Part shown: piece after piece, positions 1 to 11,417 of the stretch | Numbering within the stretch: the stretch's first letter is position 1 | Layout of the letters: each line of letters opens with the position of its first letter | From: Acanthococcus lagerstroemiae | Taxonomy: Eukaryota > Arthropoda > Insecta > Hemiptera > Eriococcidae | Direction of reading: 5' to 3' | DNA length: 64,000 nt | Assembly (NCBI GenBank): GCA_031841125.1 | Contig: CM063106.1 | Coordinates: forward strand, 9,672,001 to 9,736,000 | Program-made: the position numbers and the translations under genes | Notes under the pieces: model-generated | What the model was told of the DNA's origin: nothing | Seen by the model: the letters and a program-made list of their open reading frames with translations, nothing else | Database searches by the model: none

Positions 1-929
1 ATTAAAATCGACTTTTGGATCGAATTGTACACCGACTTCGATGTACAGTTTTGTACAAAAATCAATAACGTTATGGTAACTCGACTTTTATATCAAATTC
101 TATATCAATATCGATAACAATATTTCATGATAGAAATGTGACGAATTTTGAATGTTGATAAAAGATTGGATTTCTGCAGGAACTGTATTTCTAGGTCTCT
201 TCAAATACAGAGCAAAAAACGAAGACTAAAAAAAAAAAAAATATCAAATGTCTTCAAAAAAGTTGTACACGAAATTTGAGTAAGGATCACGGAATTTTTA
301 ATAAAAAATGAAAAATGCGAAAAATTAAACAAAATTGGAAATCAATCTGAATTCGGGATCATGAAAGTCCTCAGAAAACTCGCACATGAAAATCAAGTAA
401 TATTCATGAAAAATTGTAATAACATTCTGGAAAAGTGATCAAAGTGTAATGACAACGATTTAGGAGGAAAGAAAACTCAAAATCCGAACTAATTTAATAA
501 GTGAAGGCGTGAAGTATAAAACATCCTATGTACCAACTTTTGTAAAAGTGGTTTTGTGCATGCAAACTGTTCTAAGAACCGCCGCCCATACAATACCAAA
601 CAAATTAAGTGCCCATAGAGCATAGAGCCTTAAAGTAGGTACTTTTAATTTTGATGGAACTTAGGATGTATTACTTTGTCTTTCTCATGGACTTGAGATG
701 TGCGCGACGTCAACCCTCATTTTCTCAGCTTATGCATGACTGAGCCCCAAAACTTGTACATGGACATGTATATGAAGCTTCAGAGAATTGGCTGAGCAAC
801 CATTCTGTCAAACCCACCCCTTCACACTGAAACTGTTTTATGCTTCGCCTGTACTTAAACTTTGGACATTGCAACATAGGATGTTTTGAACGTCACGCCT
901 TCAAATCTGAGTACTGAAAATAAGTCACT
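1..929. other. AT-rich intergenic sequence, no gene seen
   Basis: No open frame with family resemblance and no complete element is visible. Phrases around 340-450 (a 'gaaaattgtaataac...ggaaaagtgatcaaa' pattern) resemble the diverged ~150-bp repeat that is clearer at 930-1420 and 16.8-18.25 kb, so this is probably its more decayed left part. Confidence 0.45.
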
Positions 930-1420
930 ATCGGGCGTTTCCAAACAACTCAAACAGAAAAATTTTGCCTGATTCGTGAAAAATAGCAGTCACCTTGGAA
1001 AAATGATCGGTGAATTCAGACATGAATTTGGAATAGAAACATATTTTGAAATTCGAATAATATGATATAATATGATGTATATTGAACCTGATTTAATATT
1101 TTGAGTCTTCGCACAGTTAGTATACCAAATTTAACTGAAATTATTTTGTGGAAAATTATGGTCACCTAGGAAAAAAATAATGAAAATATTAGAATAAAAA
1201 TTTTGGAAAAAAGGTAAATTTGCAGACATGGAAGTTGAACTTGATTCGGAATCATAATTTTTTAGAGAAATCGTGTATGAAAATTGAGTAAAGATTTTTT
1301 GGAAAATTTTAAACACATTTTTGAAAAATTATCGAAGGATTATAACAAAAATTTTGAGCGTGAAAAACCTCAAAATTTGAAAAATTCGAGTAATATTTGG
1401 AAATACATGCACTTGGTTTG
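930..1420. repeat. Diverged ~150-bp AT-rich repeat (left copy group)
   Basis: Successive blocks contain the phrase 'gtcaccttggaaaaatgatc' or a mutated form (about 989 and 1160, with a weaker one near 1300), each preceded by 'gattcgtgaaaaat' or similar. The same phrase recurs every 130-160 bases at 17.3-18.25 kb. I infer an old tandem repeat family with two arrays in this window. Copies are too diverged to set an exact unit by eye. Confidence 0.5.
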
Positions 1421-1456
1421 ACACCACAGGTTTTCAACCAACTGGAATACTGACAT

Positions 1457-1889
1457 GGTCAAAATATTATGATTACTACAAAAAACTCTCATAAAAACAC
1501 TTGTAAAAACACTTTTACTTTTGTCTCATCGTTTCGAAGAATAAAAAAATAAAATCGAAAAAATATGATCCATGCGAAGTAGACCCTCTAAACGTGCCAA
1601 CATAAGTAAATATGAAATTTCAAAAAATCTGTATCGCGAGGAAATGACAAACAAAAGTGCAGAATATTTTCATCTTTTAATATTCTGTACTCTTATTTGT
1701 AATTTCCTTGCAATATAAATTTTTTGAAATTTCATTTTTGGTGAGGTTGGCGCGTTCAGAGGGTCTACTTCTCATGTATGACATTTTTTCAAATTTTCCT
1801 CATTTTTGTTCTTCGAAATGAGATAAAAATGAAAATGTTTTTACATGTCCTCTTACAGGGGTTTTCGTAGCGATCATAATATTTTGACC
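1457..1889. repeat. 433-bp imperfect palindrome (foldback/hairpin)
   Basis: The left arm (1457-1668) and right arm (1679-1889) are reverse complements at very roughly 75-80% with only about 10 bases between them. Landmarks: GGTCAAAATATTATGAT at 1457 mirrors ATCATAATATTTTGACC ending 1889; GAAGTAGACCCTCT near 1577 mirrors AGAGGGTCTACTTC near 1758; AGAATATT at 1661 mirrors AATATTCT at 1679. No transposase and no clear target duplication were found. It could be a foldback MITE or a template for long-hairpin RNA; the sequence alone does not decide. Confidence 0.85.
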
Positions 1890-3946
1890 ACACACGAAAA
1901 TGTAGTCCGATTTTTGAGAAACTACAGTAGTGACGCCCATCATTGAAAAAGTCCCCAGCAGATGTCGAGAACGTTTGTGGTCGGTGGCTGGATGGTCGAG
2001 CGAGTGGAAGGGCTTGCAATGTGCAGGAAAAATTACAAACATGAAAACCAAGCAAATCGCATTTATTGGAGCAGAGATAATAAATAAAAGGTGAGTGGGT
2101 TTCCCCGGAAAATTTTCGCAGGATAGTTTTCAAAACAGGCCGGTAGCACTGTTGTATACAACCCCGCACGAAGACTTGACCTTTCTCTGAATCGGGTTGT
2201 GTAATTCAGCAGCGTTCTGAGGCAAATTGCATTGAAAGGGGAGAACTTAGGAATTCCCCAACTAAGGGGTCTCAAATTTCGCGATTCGAGTGCGCGAAAC
2301 AGTGTGAGGTATTTCTGATATTTTGAGCCGTAAGAACAAGCAAAAATGAGTCTTCTTCACGCTTTTCGAATTCGATTTTTCCAACTTTTCCCAACTGACA
2401 AAATTGATTAGGGGAGGATCTCCTCTCCCAGTTGCTATGCCTCTGCACATCATATTATAATCGGGGTGCTATTATATTCAAATTACTATATTACTCTAGC
2501 AATGGCCGGACGACGTTTCGTTTTCCTTACATGAGTTATGCATGGTAAGGCATCAGCGTTTAAATATGTATCAATTATGAAAAGCGATGACACAGAGTCA
2601 GACCTGTGTATCCATTGTTGCAGGAAACCGAGAAATCCACTTCCCTTCGATATAGAAAATAATTATACGTGATATGTATTTGTTTTGCGAATTAGAGTAG
2701 TTCGAATAATGATATTAATTCAGGTACCTATGTAAACATTGCATTGTGAAATTTCGTTACACATCGCATCCTACATTATATAAAATGAACGGTAGCGTCT
2801 GGAATTCGGTGAACGATGAAGCAGCTTTTATAATATTAAACGAGGTTAGAGTTACGACAAATGGAAATCGCATTACTTTTGAGGATGAGGAATTCATTTT
2901 TAGTGCTGAAATAATTCTGTGGTCATCGACAGAGTATGACGAGTACTCATATTAGTAAGCTAACTTCCGTTATATGGTCGCGGAAGGACTCTGCTAGAGG
3001 TGGCTATCCTACCCAAAAGTTGATTTTGGACTGCCTAATAATATATTAGTATTGTATTTCCAAATTTTGTTAGGAAAAAAAGGGCCTTTCCTCCGGCCCC
3101 TCGCAAAGTCCGGTTATCTTGAGTTAGTTCAGTTCCGATAGTAGGATTTCGTAACGGTAACTATTTTGTTTCCTATAAAAATGATTTATTTTTAAAATTT
3201 CAGTTTTTGTGTGAGATTAGCACCCTATTTCTCAGCACCCCGCAAAGTCCGCCTGCGGATATATACGGCATGTTATAATAAATTGAATGTATGTAGATAA
3301 CCATAAAAGTGTTTTTTGTCTGTTGGTGTGTTTGTTTATTCAAAGTTAGCGAGTGAACTGTAAGAAAGAGCTGGGTTCGTACTTTCTACATGTGTTCGTA
3401 TGAACTCTGAGAAGATTTTAAGCTAAAATGTTTTAGTACCCTTATTAGGAGAGGGCTATAAAATTTTGCCCCATCTGGGTGCACAATTTTTTTTTTTCGA
3501 CTTGGACGAAAGTGTTTTATATTGAATTTCTTCATATCATGTTAAAATTTGATAGTTGCAACTGTCTTCCTTCAAAAATAATTAAGTGGTTGAAAATTGA
3601 AATTTCCAATATCAGCTTAAAGTACGCACCATATTATTACATTTATATCTGATTTAAAATGACCACAGTACACTTGGATACTGTTTCGTACTCATTGATA
3701 TACCACACGGCTCATTTTCAGCCACGTATCATCTCCAAAAGCTCTGAAATTTCAGTTTTTGGAAAATAGGTTCAGTATTTCTTTTAATTATTTGTTGAAT
3801 TTTATAAAACACGAAAATTATCGTCTAAATAACACAAACATGAAGCGATAAACTGCAAATGAATCAGAACGCTCCAATTCGATGCAATACGAGTTTAAGC
3901 TACTTCCTATCGTAAACTTCCAAAGGCTTCAGAAACGGTGAGTACG
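1890..3946. other. Intergenic sequence, no supported gene
   Basis: No convincing gene. The stretch ending near 2443 (AGTTGCTATGCCTCTG) looks like the right end of a hAT-type inverted repeat, but no matching left end was found. A 69-codon open frame at 2746-2955 has no recognisable motif and is not called. Confidence 0.4.
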
Positions 3947-4105
3947 CCCGATGCGCAATCAGTTACCCTCTAGTTTCCCGCGGAAAAGTTACCTATTTGC
4001 AACCCTCAGTTACCCTCAGATTGCCCAGAAACCCGTCAGTTACCCTTTGGTTCCCCATTATTTATCTGGGTAAGTTACCCGGCAGGACTTTGCGCATCAG
4101 TCGGG
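3947..4105 (+). mobile_element. GTTACCC-type MITE, copy 1 (single-module form)
   Basis: Begins CCCGATGCGCAATCAGTTAC and ends TTTGCGCATCAGTCGGG, an inverted terminal match. The interior is built of GTTACCC-like heptamers separated by short spacers. At 159 bp it holds one module, where longer copies hold two. The right end carries a small insertion (CAGT) compared with the usual TTTGCGCATCGGG. No coding capacity. Confidence 0.85.
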
Positions 4106-5120
4106 ACCTCCTAGCAACTGGGCGCTATACCACTACCCATCCAATCACACACGCACAACGCAGAATAGAAACCAGTTTTATTGTGTATAGGTATATGTAG
4201 AAATGCATGTGTTTTATGTATCAAAATATAAATATATAAAATAACTACAGCTAAAAATATCGTTGTCATAAGTACACGCCTCATTACTAATTAAACTTCG
4301 ACTTTGGTGCACAAATTTACGTACCCATTTCAAAGAAACATGAATCTCCCCGATATTAAGAAAATATCTATACCTGGGCTTACAACAAGGGATAGCTGCG
4401 TAAAATATTACTTAGCCGGTCTCATGTAAGGAAACCAAATGTGAGGAAAATTGAGCACCAAATAATTCGTTCAATTAGTACCTAACAACTTGCATGTAGT
4501 GCGTTACAGAGCTAGGTACCAGCGTTCCTCCATCTAACTCACTTTAGCCAACTCACTTCAGTCAACTCACTTTAGCCAGCTCCCTTTAGCCAGCTCCCTT
4601 TAGCCAACTCACTTTAGCCTCTGGTCCAGAAGAACCACGAAGTGGGTCAGCTAGTGGCTATATAAATAAACGCTTAATCAGGTCCGGTACAGGAATTCCT
4701 GTATTGGGGTAGATGCTTTTGACACCCAAAATGTAATAAGAGACACCCATTTTCATGCTAAGCAAAAGAAAAACTTTCAGATTGTAGGAGACTCTCGGTT
4801 AAAAAATTATGTTCTTGACCGTCATTTGGAAAAGGTAGAGAGGTAATCCCTTGAGTCCTTTTTTCAAACTGGCTACTCGGGTGAGATTCCTCTGGGGAGA
4901 GTAAATGGTTCTCGAGGTAGCTCTTTTAAGCTCTATGTAGCCTTTATGACAAATAGACTGTTGTAAAACCTGTGCGTATGTAAGACTTAGCATACACCGT
5001 CACGTGCTTTTAGGTAATTTACAACAGATAGTATGTCATAAGGATTATATGTGACGTATCTATACTGTGTACTATCCAGGTGATCATTTATCCCTTTAAT
5101 TTTTCTCAAACTATTTGGAA
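4106..5120. other. Intergenic sequence apart from the 14-bp minisatellite
   Basis: No gene is recognised. The only structured part is the 14-bp tandem repeat at 4536-4619. Open frames here are short and lack motifs. Confidence 0.4.
4536..4619. repeat. 14-bp minisatellite, six units
   Basis: Six consecutive 14-bp units of AACTCACTTTAGCC, with variants AACTCACTTCAGTC and AGCTCCCTTTAGCC (the latter twice in a row), occupy exactly 84 bases. It is a clean short tandem repeat in otherwise unique sequence. Confidence 0.95.
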
Positions 5121-5122
5121 TA

Positions 5123-5951
5123 CAGTAGACGCCGCTTATTAGAATCACTTTGGGACCAACCTAAAATGATCCTAATAAGCGACTGAATCTATAAAACGAA
5201 ATTTTTCCCCAAAGAAGGAATTTTTTCGTATCACCTACTTCACCTTGTGGTTTAACGAAACACTTATTTTCTTTCTTCTTCCACCTATGAAACAATCCCT
5301 CCGTTGCAACAAAGTCCATCTTGCCCTTTTTTTTTAGCCAAATTCTCAGCTTTTTGACGAAGTAAATGTCCGGTAACACGAGCATCATTTGCTCTCACTT
5401 TCGAAAACCATTCTTTTAAAGCGAATTCCACGTCGTCATCCTTACCTCCTCTTTTTCTGCTCAGATTTTCATTTTGGATGGCTGCATTTTCAAAACTGCT
5501 ACGATCTTTTAATAACCGACACAAACTGCTCGTGAAGTGTTTATAACCTATTAGCTGCAGCACGCTGGCTTAATTTCGGCAAATCATCGTAATCTTTCAA
5601 AATTTTTAATTTATCACTTCCACTCAGATCACGCTGTTTACTCATATTAAAAACGTGTTACATTAAACTACTAAAAGGTACTTCAGTAGAACTAACTAAA
5701 GTGAGTTGAAGACGAATACTGTGCGTGATTGAAAATGTATTTGTAAGAAGACAAGATAAGATAAAATTTTCATGTTTCTTTTTGCTTCGGAGTAGTTCGG
5801 CATTAATAATTTGATTCAGATAAGCGAAGTGTTGATTCTATTATCCGATTTCTTTTCAATATGTTAGATATAGCCGATCGGTACCTGCATATTTTGATTC
5901 AATAAAACGGTTGATCTCATTACCCGTGATGCCATTAGGCGGCGTCTACTG
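5123..5951 (-). mobile_element. pogo/Tigger-type DNA transposon, internally deleted
   Basis: Terminal inverted repeats CAGTAGACGCCGCTTATT (left) and CAGTAGACGCCGCCTAAT (right, reverse complement) share their first 13 bases, and the element is flanked by TA on both sides (5121-5122 and 5952-5953), the duplication made by Tc1/mariner/pogo transposases. The 829-bp body keeps only the N-terminal part of a Tigger transposase on the minus strand; the DDE catalytic region is absent. It is therefore a non-autonomous deletion derivative that could move only with a transposase supplied in trans. The right end abuts another inverted-repeat element at 5954. Confidence 0.92.
5160..5645 (-). pseudogene. 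Tigger/pogo transposase, N-terminal DNA-binding region only
   Basis: The minus strand starts with MSKQRDLSGSDKLKILKDYD at 5645, a psq/CENP-B-like first helix-turn-helix, then an in-frame stop near 5542. A second segment (5563-5285) carries the second CENP-B-type DNA-binding domain: a KDDDVEFALKEWF segment followed by ARVTGHLLRQKAENLAKKKG, the usual layout of Tigger transposases. A one-base frame change near 5320-5340, at a homopolymer in the lysine-rich stretch, leads into a third frame reading FVATEGLFHRWKKK. About 160 residues remain of a protein that is usually 400-550 long. Function known for the family: DNA binding for cut-and-paste transposition. This copy is dead because of the stop, the frameshift and the missing catalytic domain. 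Confidence 0.85.
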
Positions 5952-5953
5952 TA

Positions 5954-6449
5954 GGAGCGTTTTCACAAAACGGTTTAAATCAAAATTTTACGAAATGGCG
6001 ATTGCAGCGTTTCTATGTCCTATGCAATGTACTGTACACAAGTGCATCACAGTTAAATCGCTCTATCTATCTGATTTCATTAGTTCTAAGGACTGAGAGA
6101 TGCGCTTTGCATTATCTGCTTCTCCAAAACGGCGTAAGTCGTGATGTCTCCTGATAACAGTAAATTAATGAATGTGTTCAAGAAATTTAGTTCGTTTGTT
6201 TCTGGATTGTGATTTCGACTGATGTGAATATGGTAAGTGAACCCTTGAAAAAGATTCCAGTTGTTGGATTTCATTATTAATGACTGTACTATAACCAGTT
6301 GTAGTGTGCATTGTTTATAGGAATCAGATGACGAAACCGCGACAGTAACATTGAGAGGCTGTAAGAGGCAAAGGAATAAATGAACGTGATTTATTTTGAT
6401 TTTTCACAAAATTACCCGAAGGTGACGCAAGCCGTTTTGTGAAAACGCT
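5954..6449. mobile_element. Inverted-repeat element adjoining the Tigger copy
   Basis: GGAGCGTTTTCACAAAACGG at 5954 is matched by its near-exact reverse complement CCGTTTTGTGAAAACGCTCC ending at 6449; the two 20-base ends are identical. No coding sequence inside is recognised. The left end coincides with the TA used by the Tigger element, so Tigger may have inserted at the edge of this older repeat. No convincing target duplication was found, so the superfamily is open. Confidence 0.75.
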
Positions 6450-7324
6450 CCTTGTATATAATTCACAATATTCAGACTATCATCCCATGTCAGTGCGACC
6501 GAAAAATGACACTTTTAGCTCTCGATCCCATCGATTTCGATCAAACTAGCAGGAAAATACAAATTTTCAGCTTGAAATGACGGAATGAGTAACCTGTTGG
6601 AATCGTTTTCTTGGAGATTGTTGATCCTGAATATTACATCACAGTTTTGATCCGGTCCCGACTTAAGAGCCTCCTAAATCCGTTAATTTCATAATAAAAG
6701 TAGAGGTATGTAATATTCTTCAAGAAATTTCGTTTTTTTTTTCCGATCAGACTTTAAATTTTACATCCCATTGTTGAGTTAGTCCTGATTTGAGCTCTAC
6801 AATTCAAATTCTACACTTGAAGAAAGCAAAATTCATAATTGAAAAGTTCGGTTCCAAATGTGCCCATCCTATTTTTATTATTGTTCTTCTTCTTCTTCTT
6901 CTTCTTCTTCTTATTATTATTATTATTATTATTATTCAATAGTTCAGAAAAAACCTAAAATTATTTTATAGCTTAAAATATTTCCATCTCTTTAAATCTT
7001 GGGAAAATTTTTAATTGGAAACTCATAGTTTCTAAAATAACTAATACGTAGTAGATTAGAATTAGACTAAAATTTTCACAGATTTATAGTCAAAGCTTTG
7101 TCCCAACACCTTGTCGAAATGTGGCGAGGGCAATTCTTTATTTAAAAGAGAAATTATATTGTTTGATATGTTTAAAATATGCGCCACGGTTCGAGGGGAA
7201 AAATCAAAATGCCTAAAATAAGCACGGATAGTCAAACTGCTGTTTTTGGATCAACTCTGCCGATTTCGGAGTTTTTTGTTCCTCGAGAATAGCCACTCGA
7301 ACATATGCGCAAATAGCTGACGTG
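6450..7324. other. Intergenic sequence with a trinucleotide microsatellite
   Basis: No gene seen. It contains the TTC/TTA microsatellite at 6884-6936 and otherwise unremarkable AT-rich sequence. Confidence 0.4.
6884..6936. repeat. Compound (TTC)n(TTA)n microsatellite
   Basis: About nine TTC units run directly into about nine TTA units. Confidence 0.97.
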
Positions 7325-7332
7325 GAGTAAAG

Positions 7333-7624
7333 CAGGGGTTCTCAAACTTCATATACTCGAGGACCCCCATAATTATTTATGTAGTCAATGCGGACCCCTT
7401 TTTTTCACGTAACTCATAGCCGCATGGTAGCCACCCGTCGAAAACAATGTTGCCCTGCTCATAGGCATGAATTGAGCTAGCCATGTACACATTCCGTAAT
7501 ACAAACCAAAACTGTTATTTTCAGAAATAGGCGTTCTTGGTGCGGGTGACAAAAAAAATTAGATTAGAATATTTTTCGTGGACCCCTAAAAAACTGCTTG
7601 CGGACCCCACTTTGAGAAACTCTG
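7333..7624. mobile_element. hAT-type MITE, 292 bp, perfect 8-bp duplication
   Basis: The left end CAGGGGTTCTCAAACT and right end (reverse complement) CAGAGTTTCTCAAAGT are inverted repeats typical of hAT elements. The 8 bases GAGTAAAG directly precede it (7325-7332) and directly follow it (7625-7632), a perfect target duplication. No coding capacity. Confidence 0.95.
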
Positions 7625-8110
7625 GAGTAAAGGACTGACAAATAACAAAATAATGCTAAGAATTCTTTCACGCATATGATTTTTATTTTTTTTTAATTTT
7701 TTTTTTTTTTTTTGGGGGGGGGGGAGGAGCTGTTAATGAATTTAATGAATTTAGTGGTTAAGCCCTCTAATTGTGCCTATGCACTTGGAATGAAGTTTAT
7801 CGCACATAAATCGTCTTTTGTATCAGATTTTAAGAAAACAATAACTTTTAGGGGGCACACTGTACAATATTCCGTCCATAGGTATCTACCAACTAGTAGT
7901 TAGAAATTGAGTCAGTGCCCGAGCCCTAGGAACAAAGCGTTACTCAAATTGCTACAAATTTTAGTATATTCATCAGTATAGTAGTTTGATAATATGTACC
8001 AATTTTCAGCCCCTCGCTCATTCCTTCTATTGCATTAAGATTTTTTAAAATCCTATTCCTTTGTTAAACGAAAAATTATCATCGCCGAATTTCGACAAGA
8101 AGTTGATAAG

Positions 8111-9030
8111 TACGGCAGGGAAGAACATGTAGTTATTCTTTTTTAATATTATGCATTTATTTTTCTCTAAATTAATGTGCAAATGTATATGCATTTATTT
8201 TTATGCATTTCTATTCCTCATTTATTTTTACTTTTCTGTTGTGTTTTTCATAAAATCATATTCATAAAATTAAAATACTTTTGCAGATGAATGCGTGTGC
8301 AAAATTTATAACCCCCCCCCCCCCCAAAAAAAAAGGTTCCTATTCAATAGAACAAAGACATAATATTTTTTTAAATTTTCTAACAAAAACTGAAGGCCGC
8401 TCAAATGTGCGTATTTCTACATGTAGAATGATGCTATAGGAAGAACTTCTGCGTTTATGTGTAGTTTCCAGAGAAACACTTTTTACAGATGTCGGAGCAA
8501 TGAATAATTATTTCAGGAAATGGGAGTCACGTCCACATTGATGGAACATTTTGCCATTCGAGCTCATTTTCTACTTATAAAGAGGAATTACATAAAATTT
8601 TACCCAACTGTGCTAGGCACAGGAAGTCATTCTCTACGTATCATGCATGTTTTTCTTTTCTGATTGCGGAGGGAATACTTGCTGAAATAGTGGGCACACA
8701 AACTATCGCACTTCTGTGAGAATTGCCCATTTTAATTTGCATTTTAATCATTTCTCGAGTATATTTCAAAAATTTTCGGAATTTTAACCCGATCTTTTAG
8801 TAGGTATAATTGTATATATTATGCAGAAATATGCATTATTTTCAAATATACATTTATTCTCAAATATGCATTTATTCTCAAATATGCATTTATTCTCAAA
8901 TATACAAAAATATGCATTTTCTAATTTGGTGTGCAGATTCAAGAGGATATGGCATGTAAAATAAATTGCTCAGATTTCAGCGGAATGTAAGCAAAAAAAT
9001 ACGCATAATTGCATATTTTACCCTGCCCTA
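8111..9030. mobile_element. hAT-like element, 920 bp, perfect 8-bp duplication
   Basis: Ends are TACGGCAGGGAAGAACATG (left) and TAGGGCAGGGTAAAATATG (right, reverse complement). TTGATAAG occurs immediately outside both ends (8103-8110 and 9031-9038), a perfect 8-bp target duplication. ATGCAT-containing motifs are scattered along the element, concentrated toward both ends, and may be transposase-binding repeats (inference). No open frame of transposase type remains. The superfamily is inferred from the 8-bp duplication and the CAGGG-like terminus. Confidence 0.9.
8842..8901. repeat. 18-bp subterminal tandem repeat
   Basis: About three units of TCAAATATGCATTTATTC with a partial fourth lie inside the hAT-like element close to its right end. 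Confidence 0.9.
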
Positions 9031-9038
9031 TTGATAAG

Positions 9039-10783
9039 GCTTGTGGCTACATGAGTATAATTCGTGAAAGATTTTTTGCCAGATCCACATCGGTGTTTTC
9101 GGAGACATTATTCCTAATTTAAATTTTCTTCGCATGAAAAAAATTTCAGCTGCGAAACATGATTCTAATATTACAACGAATCATTAGTCCACGAGCTAAA
9201 ATGGCCGCAGGGATTTTTCGGAATTCTATGCCGAGTAGGTACTATATGTCATTGACTCGCAGCAAGAGATCTTCTGTATGTCACTTCACAGCGTCATTGT
9301 ATAACGTTCATATTGGATTTTAATGGAAAATGGAATGCAAAACAGCCTTCTTGTATATCAAATCCTTCTACATTTATGTAAATTCAAACTCGATGTTCAG
9401 GCTTTTCTGGCACTTTTTCTTCAAAATCCCCACATTCCTTGCCTGCTGATTAGTGTGGCTAGATGATTTTCCCAAAGCTATTCTTATTCGAGGACATAGA
9501 CTACGTCACCGCTGGTCTTCTCAAATCGATAAATCTTTCTCACGTACATCGGCCACTGTGTTACTCGATTACCGTACCTCCATTTCTATCGCCATCTCGA
9601 ATAAAAAATACCATCTGTGTGAATCCTCTTACCCGAGAAGGTACAGTGCACTGCCTCGATTTAATCACGTTCTGCTATTAAATTGCACAAGCCGACGTCC
9701 ATTTTCTTCTTTATTTAATTGGACCCACCGCGCCCTGCTCTATTAAAAGCGTCTATGATAATATCGAATGACCTGTCGTCACATTTACTTGTAAATTAAT
9801 TGTATCTCAACAATAAAAAGAAAATCCGCGGATGACGTCGAAACAAAAGGTCATCGAGTACCAGATCCATTCAAAATTTTATAACGTGTATCTCGAAATC
9901 GTTAAGTCGTGAATGATCGATTTTATTTTATGGAGGCACGAAAAGGAAACTGCACTGTTTCCTTATCACAATATGCTTTGCTGGTGCCCTTGGAAGAGTA
10001 CTATTATGAACGACTGACCATTGATGCTCGAAAAAGGATGCACAAGAAACTTTGTCATGTGTAAGGATTTTACCTACTTATGTTTTTCTTACTCATCACC
10101 AGCTATTTATCTGGGATCCTCCTGCGTCGAAGAAGCTCATAAGTATTCTTTTAAGTGCCTACATCAGTTCTCGAGAATTCATTAGATCATCTGCTGTTTG
10201 GTTTTCACAATCAAACTCATTCTATTATTCTTTTCTGTTACGAAACATTGTTTGGGACGAGTTCCTCGTATATTCTGATCAGTCGTATTTGATTGAGAAA
10301 TAATGACTATTTTTGCTTTCTTTATAATTTCAAAATTTATATAATTCTGTAATTCTAGAACGTTTTTCTAATTTTCAAGCTTATTCAGACTTCTGTTTTG
10401 TGATAATGTTTGTAAACAATTTACGTAAATGAAAAAGAACTAAATTTGTAGCTAAGTACCTATTGTCAAGTTTTAGAGTAAGGCCGGTGTTCGAGGAGTC
10501 AGCAGAAGTTCGAAACACGTGATATTCAAGACATATGGAATTATTGAAGTTGATAGTCAGATTGATACTTACATCATATTGAAGTTTATTTAGCCCAGAT
10601 GAACTCTGAACTGGTTTTCTTCATCTTCTTTTTTCTACTTCGTGGGTTTAACGCCACTTTTACAAACAACTTCCCCCACTCGACACACACTTTTTTTTGA
10701 ATCCATATACTTTTGCATCTCCTACTTGGTTCAACTGTACGTGAAATTGTACGAGTATATAGCTTTAAGTACCGGAGGGTACC
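9039..10783. other. Intergenic sequence, no supported gene
   Basis: Open frames at 9453-9746 and 10052-10303 have no recognisable domain, no splice context and no second copy in the window. I see no repeat structure here. Confidence 0.35.
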
Positions 10784-11417
10784 TAATATGGCCACCCTAA
10801 GCGAAAATCATTCTGACGCGTTCAATTTTTTTTTGGTAAATAAATCATGGAATGTGTAATACAGTTTATCTTACTTCCTGAATAAGATAAAGTGCCATTT
10901 GTTGGCCAGGTTTTTCTGGGGAGCTTTTTGACCCCCTTAAGGCTGATGTTGACTGGATTTTGTGCATCATCTTAAAGAAGCATCCTTGAACTGCAAGAAG
11001 TTGTGAGAAGAGGACGGAAAAAATCAATCCTCTCTGATATAATGGTGTTCAAAGTGCAGTCCAAAATACCAAATTTCGGCACAGTGTGCCAAATGTTGGT
11101 CAGTAAAAATTAACTAAATTCATGGTACAGACCTGATAGTAATATTCCATAATAAACTGTAACTGTTATTCGCTCCGCACAATTTCAAAGAGATAAGATT
11201 TTGTAAAGCGTTGAAAAATGTATGGAAAATGCCAATTCTTGACCGACCAAGTTTTGGCATAATATTCCACTGTTGTTCTGATCAAGATTTGGCACATAAT
11301 CTTTACGTGTCATTTTCAGTCAGTTATAACCAAATCTTACCCTTGTCACACTTGAAAGTCATGTTTAATTCATTTAGAGTTCACGTCGCTCAAAATTAAC
11401 TTACTTAATAAATTATT

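Noticed and set aside
2746..2955. 69-codon open frame with acidic C-terminal half
   Set aside because: No motif, no splice or promoter context, and short enough to be chance in AT-rich DNA.
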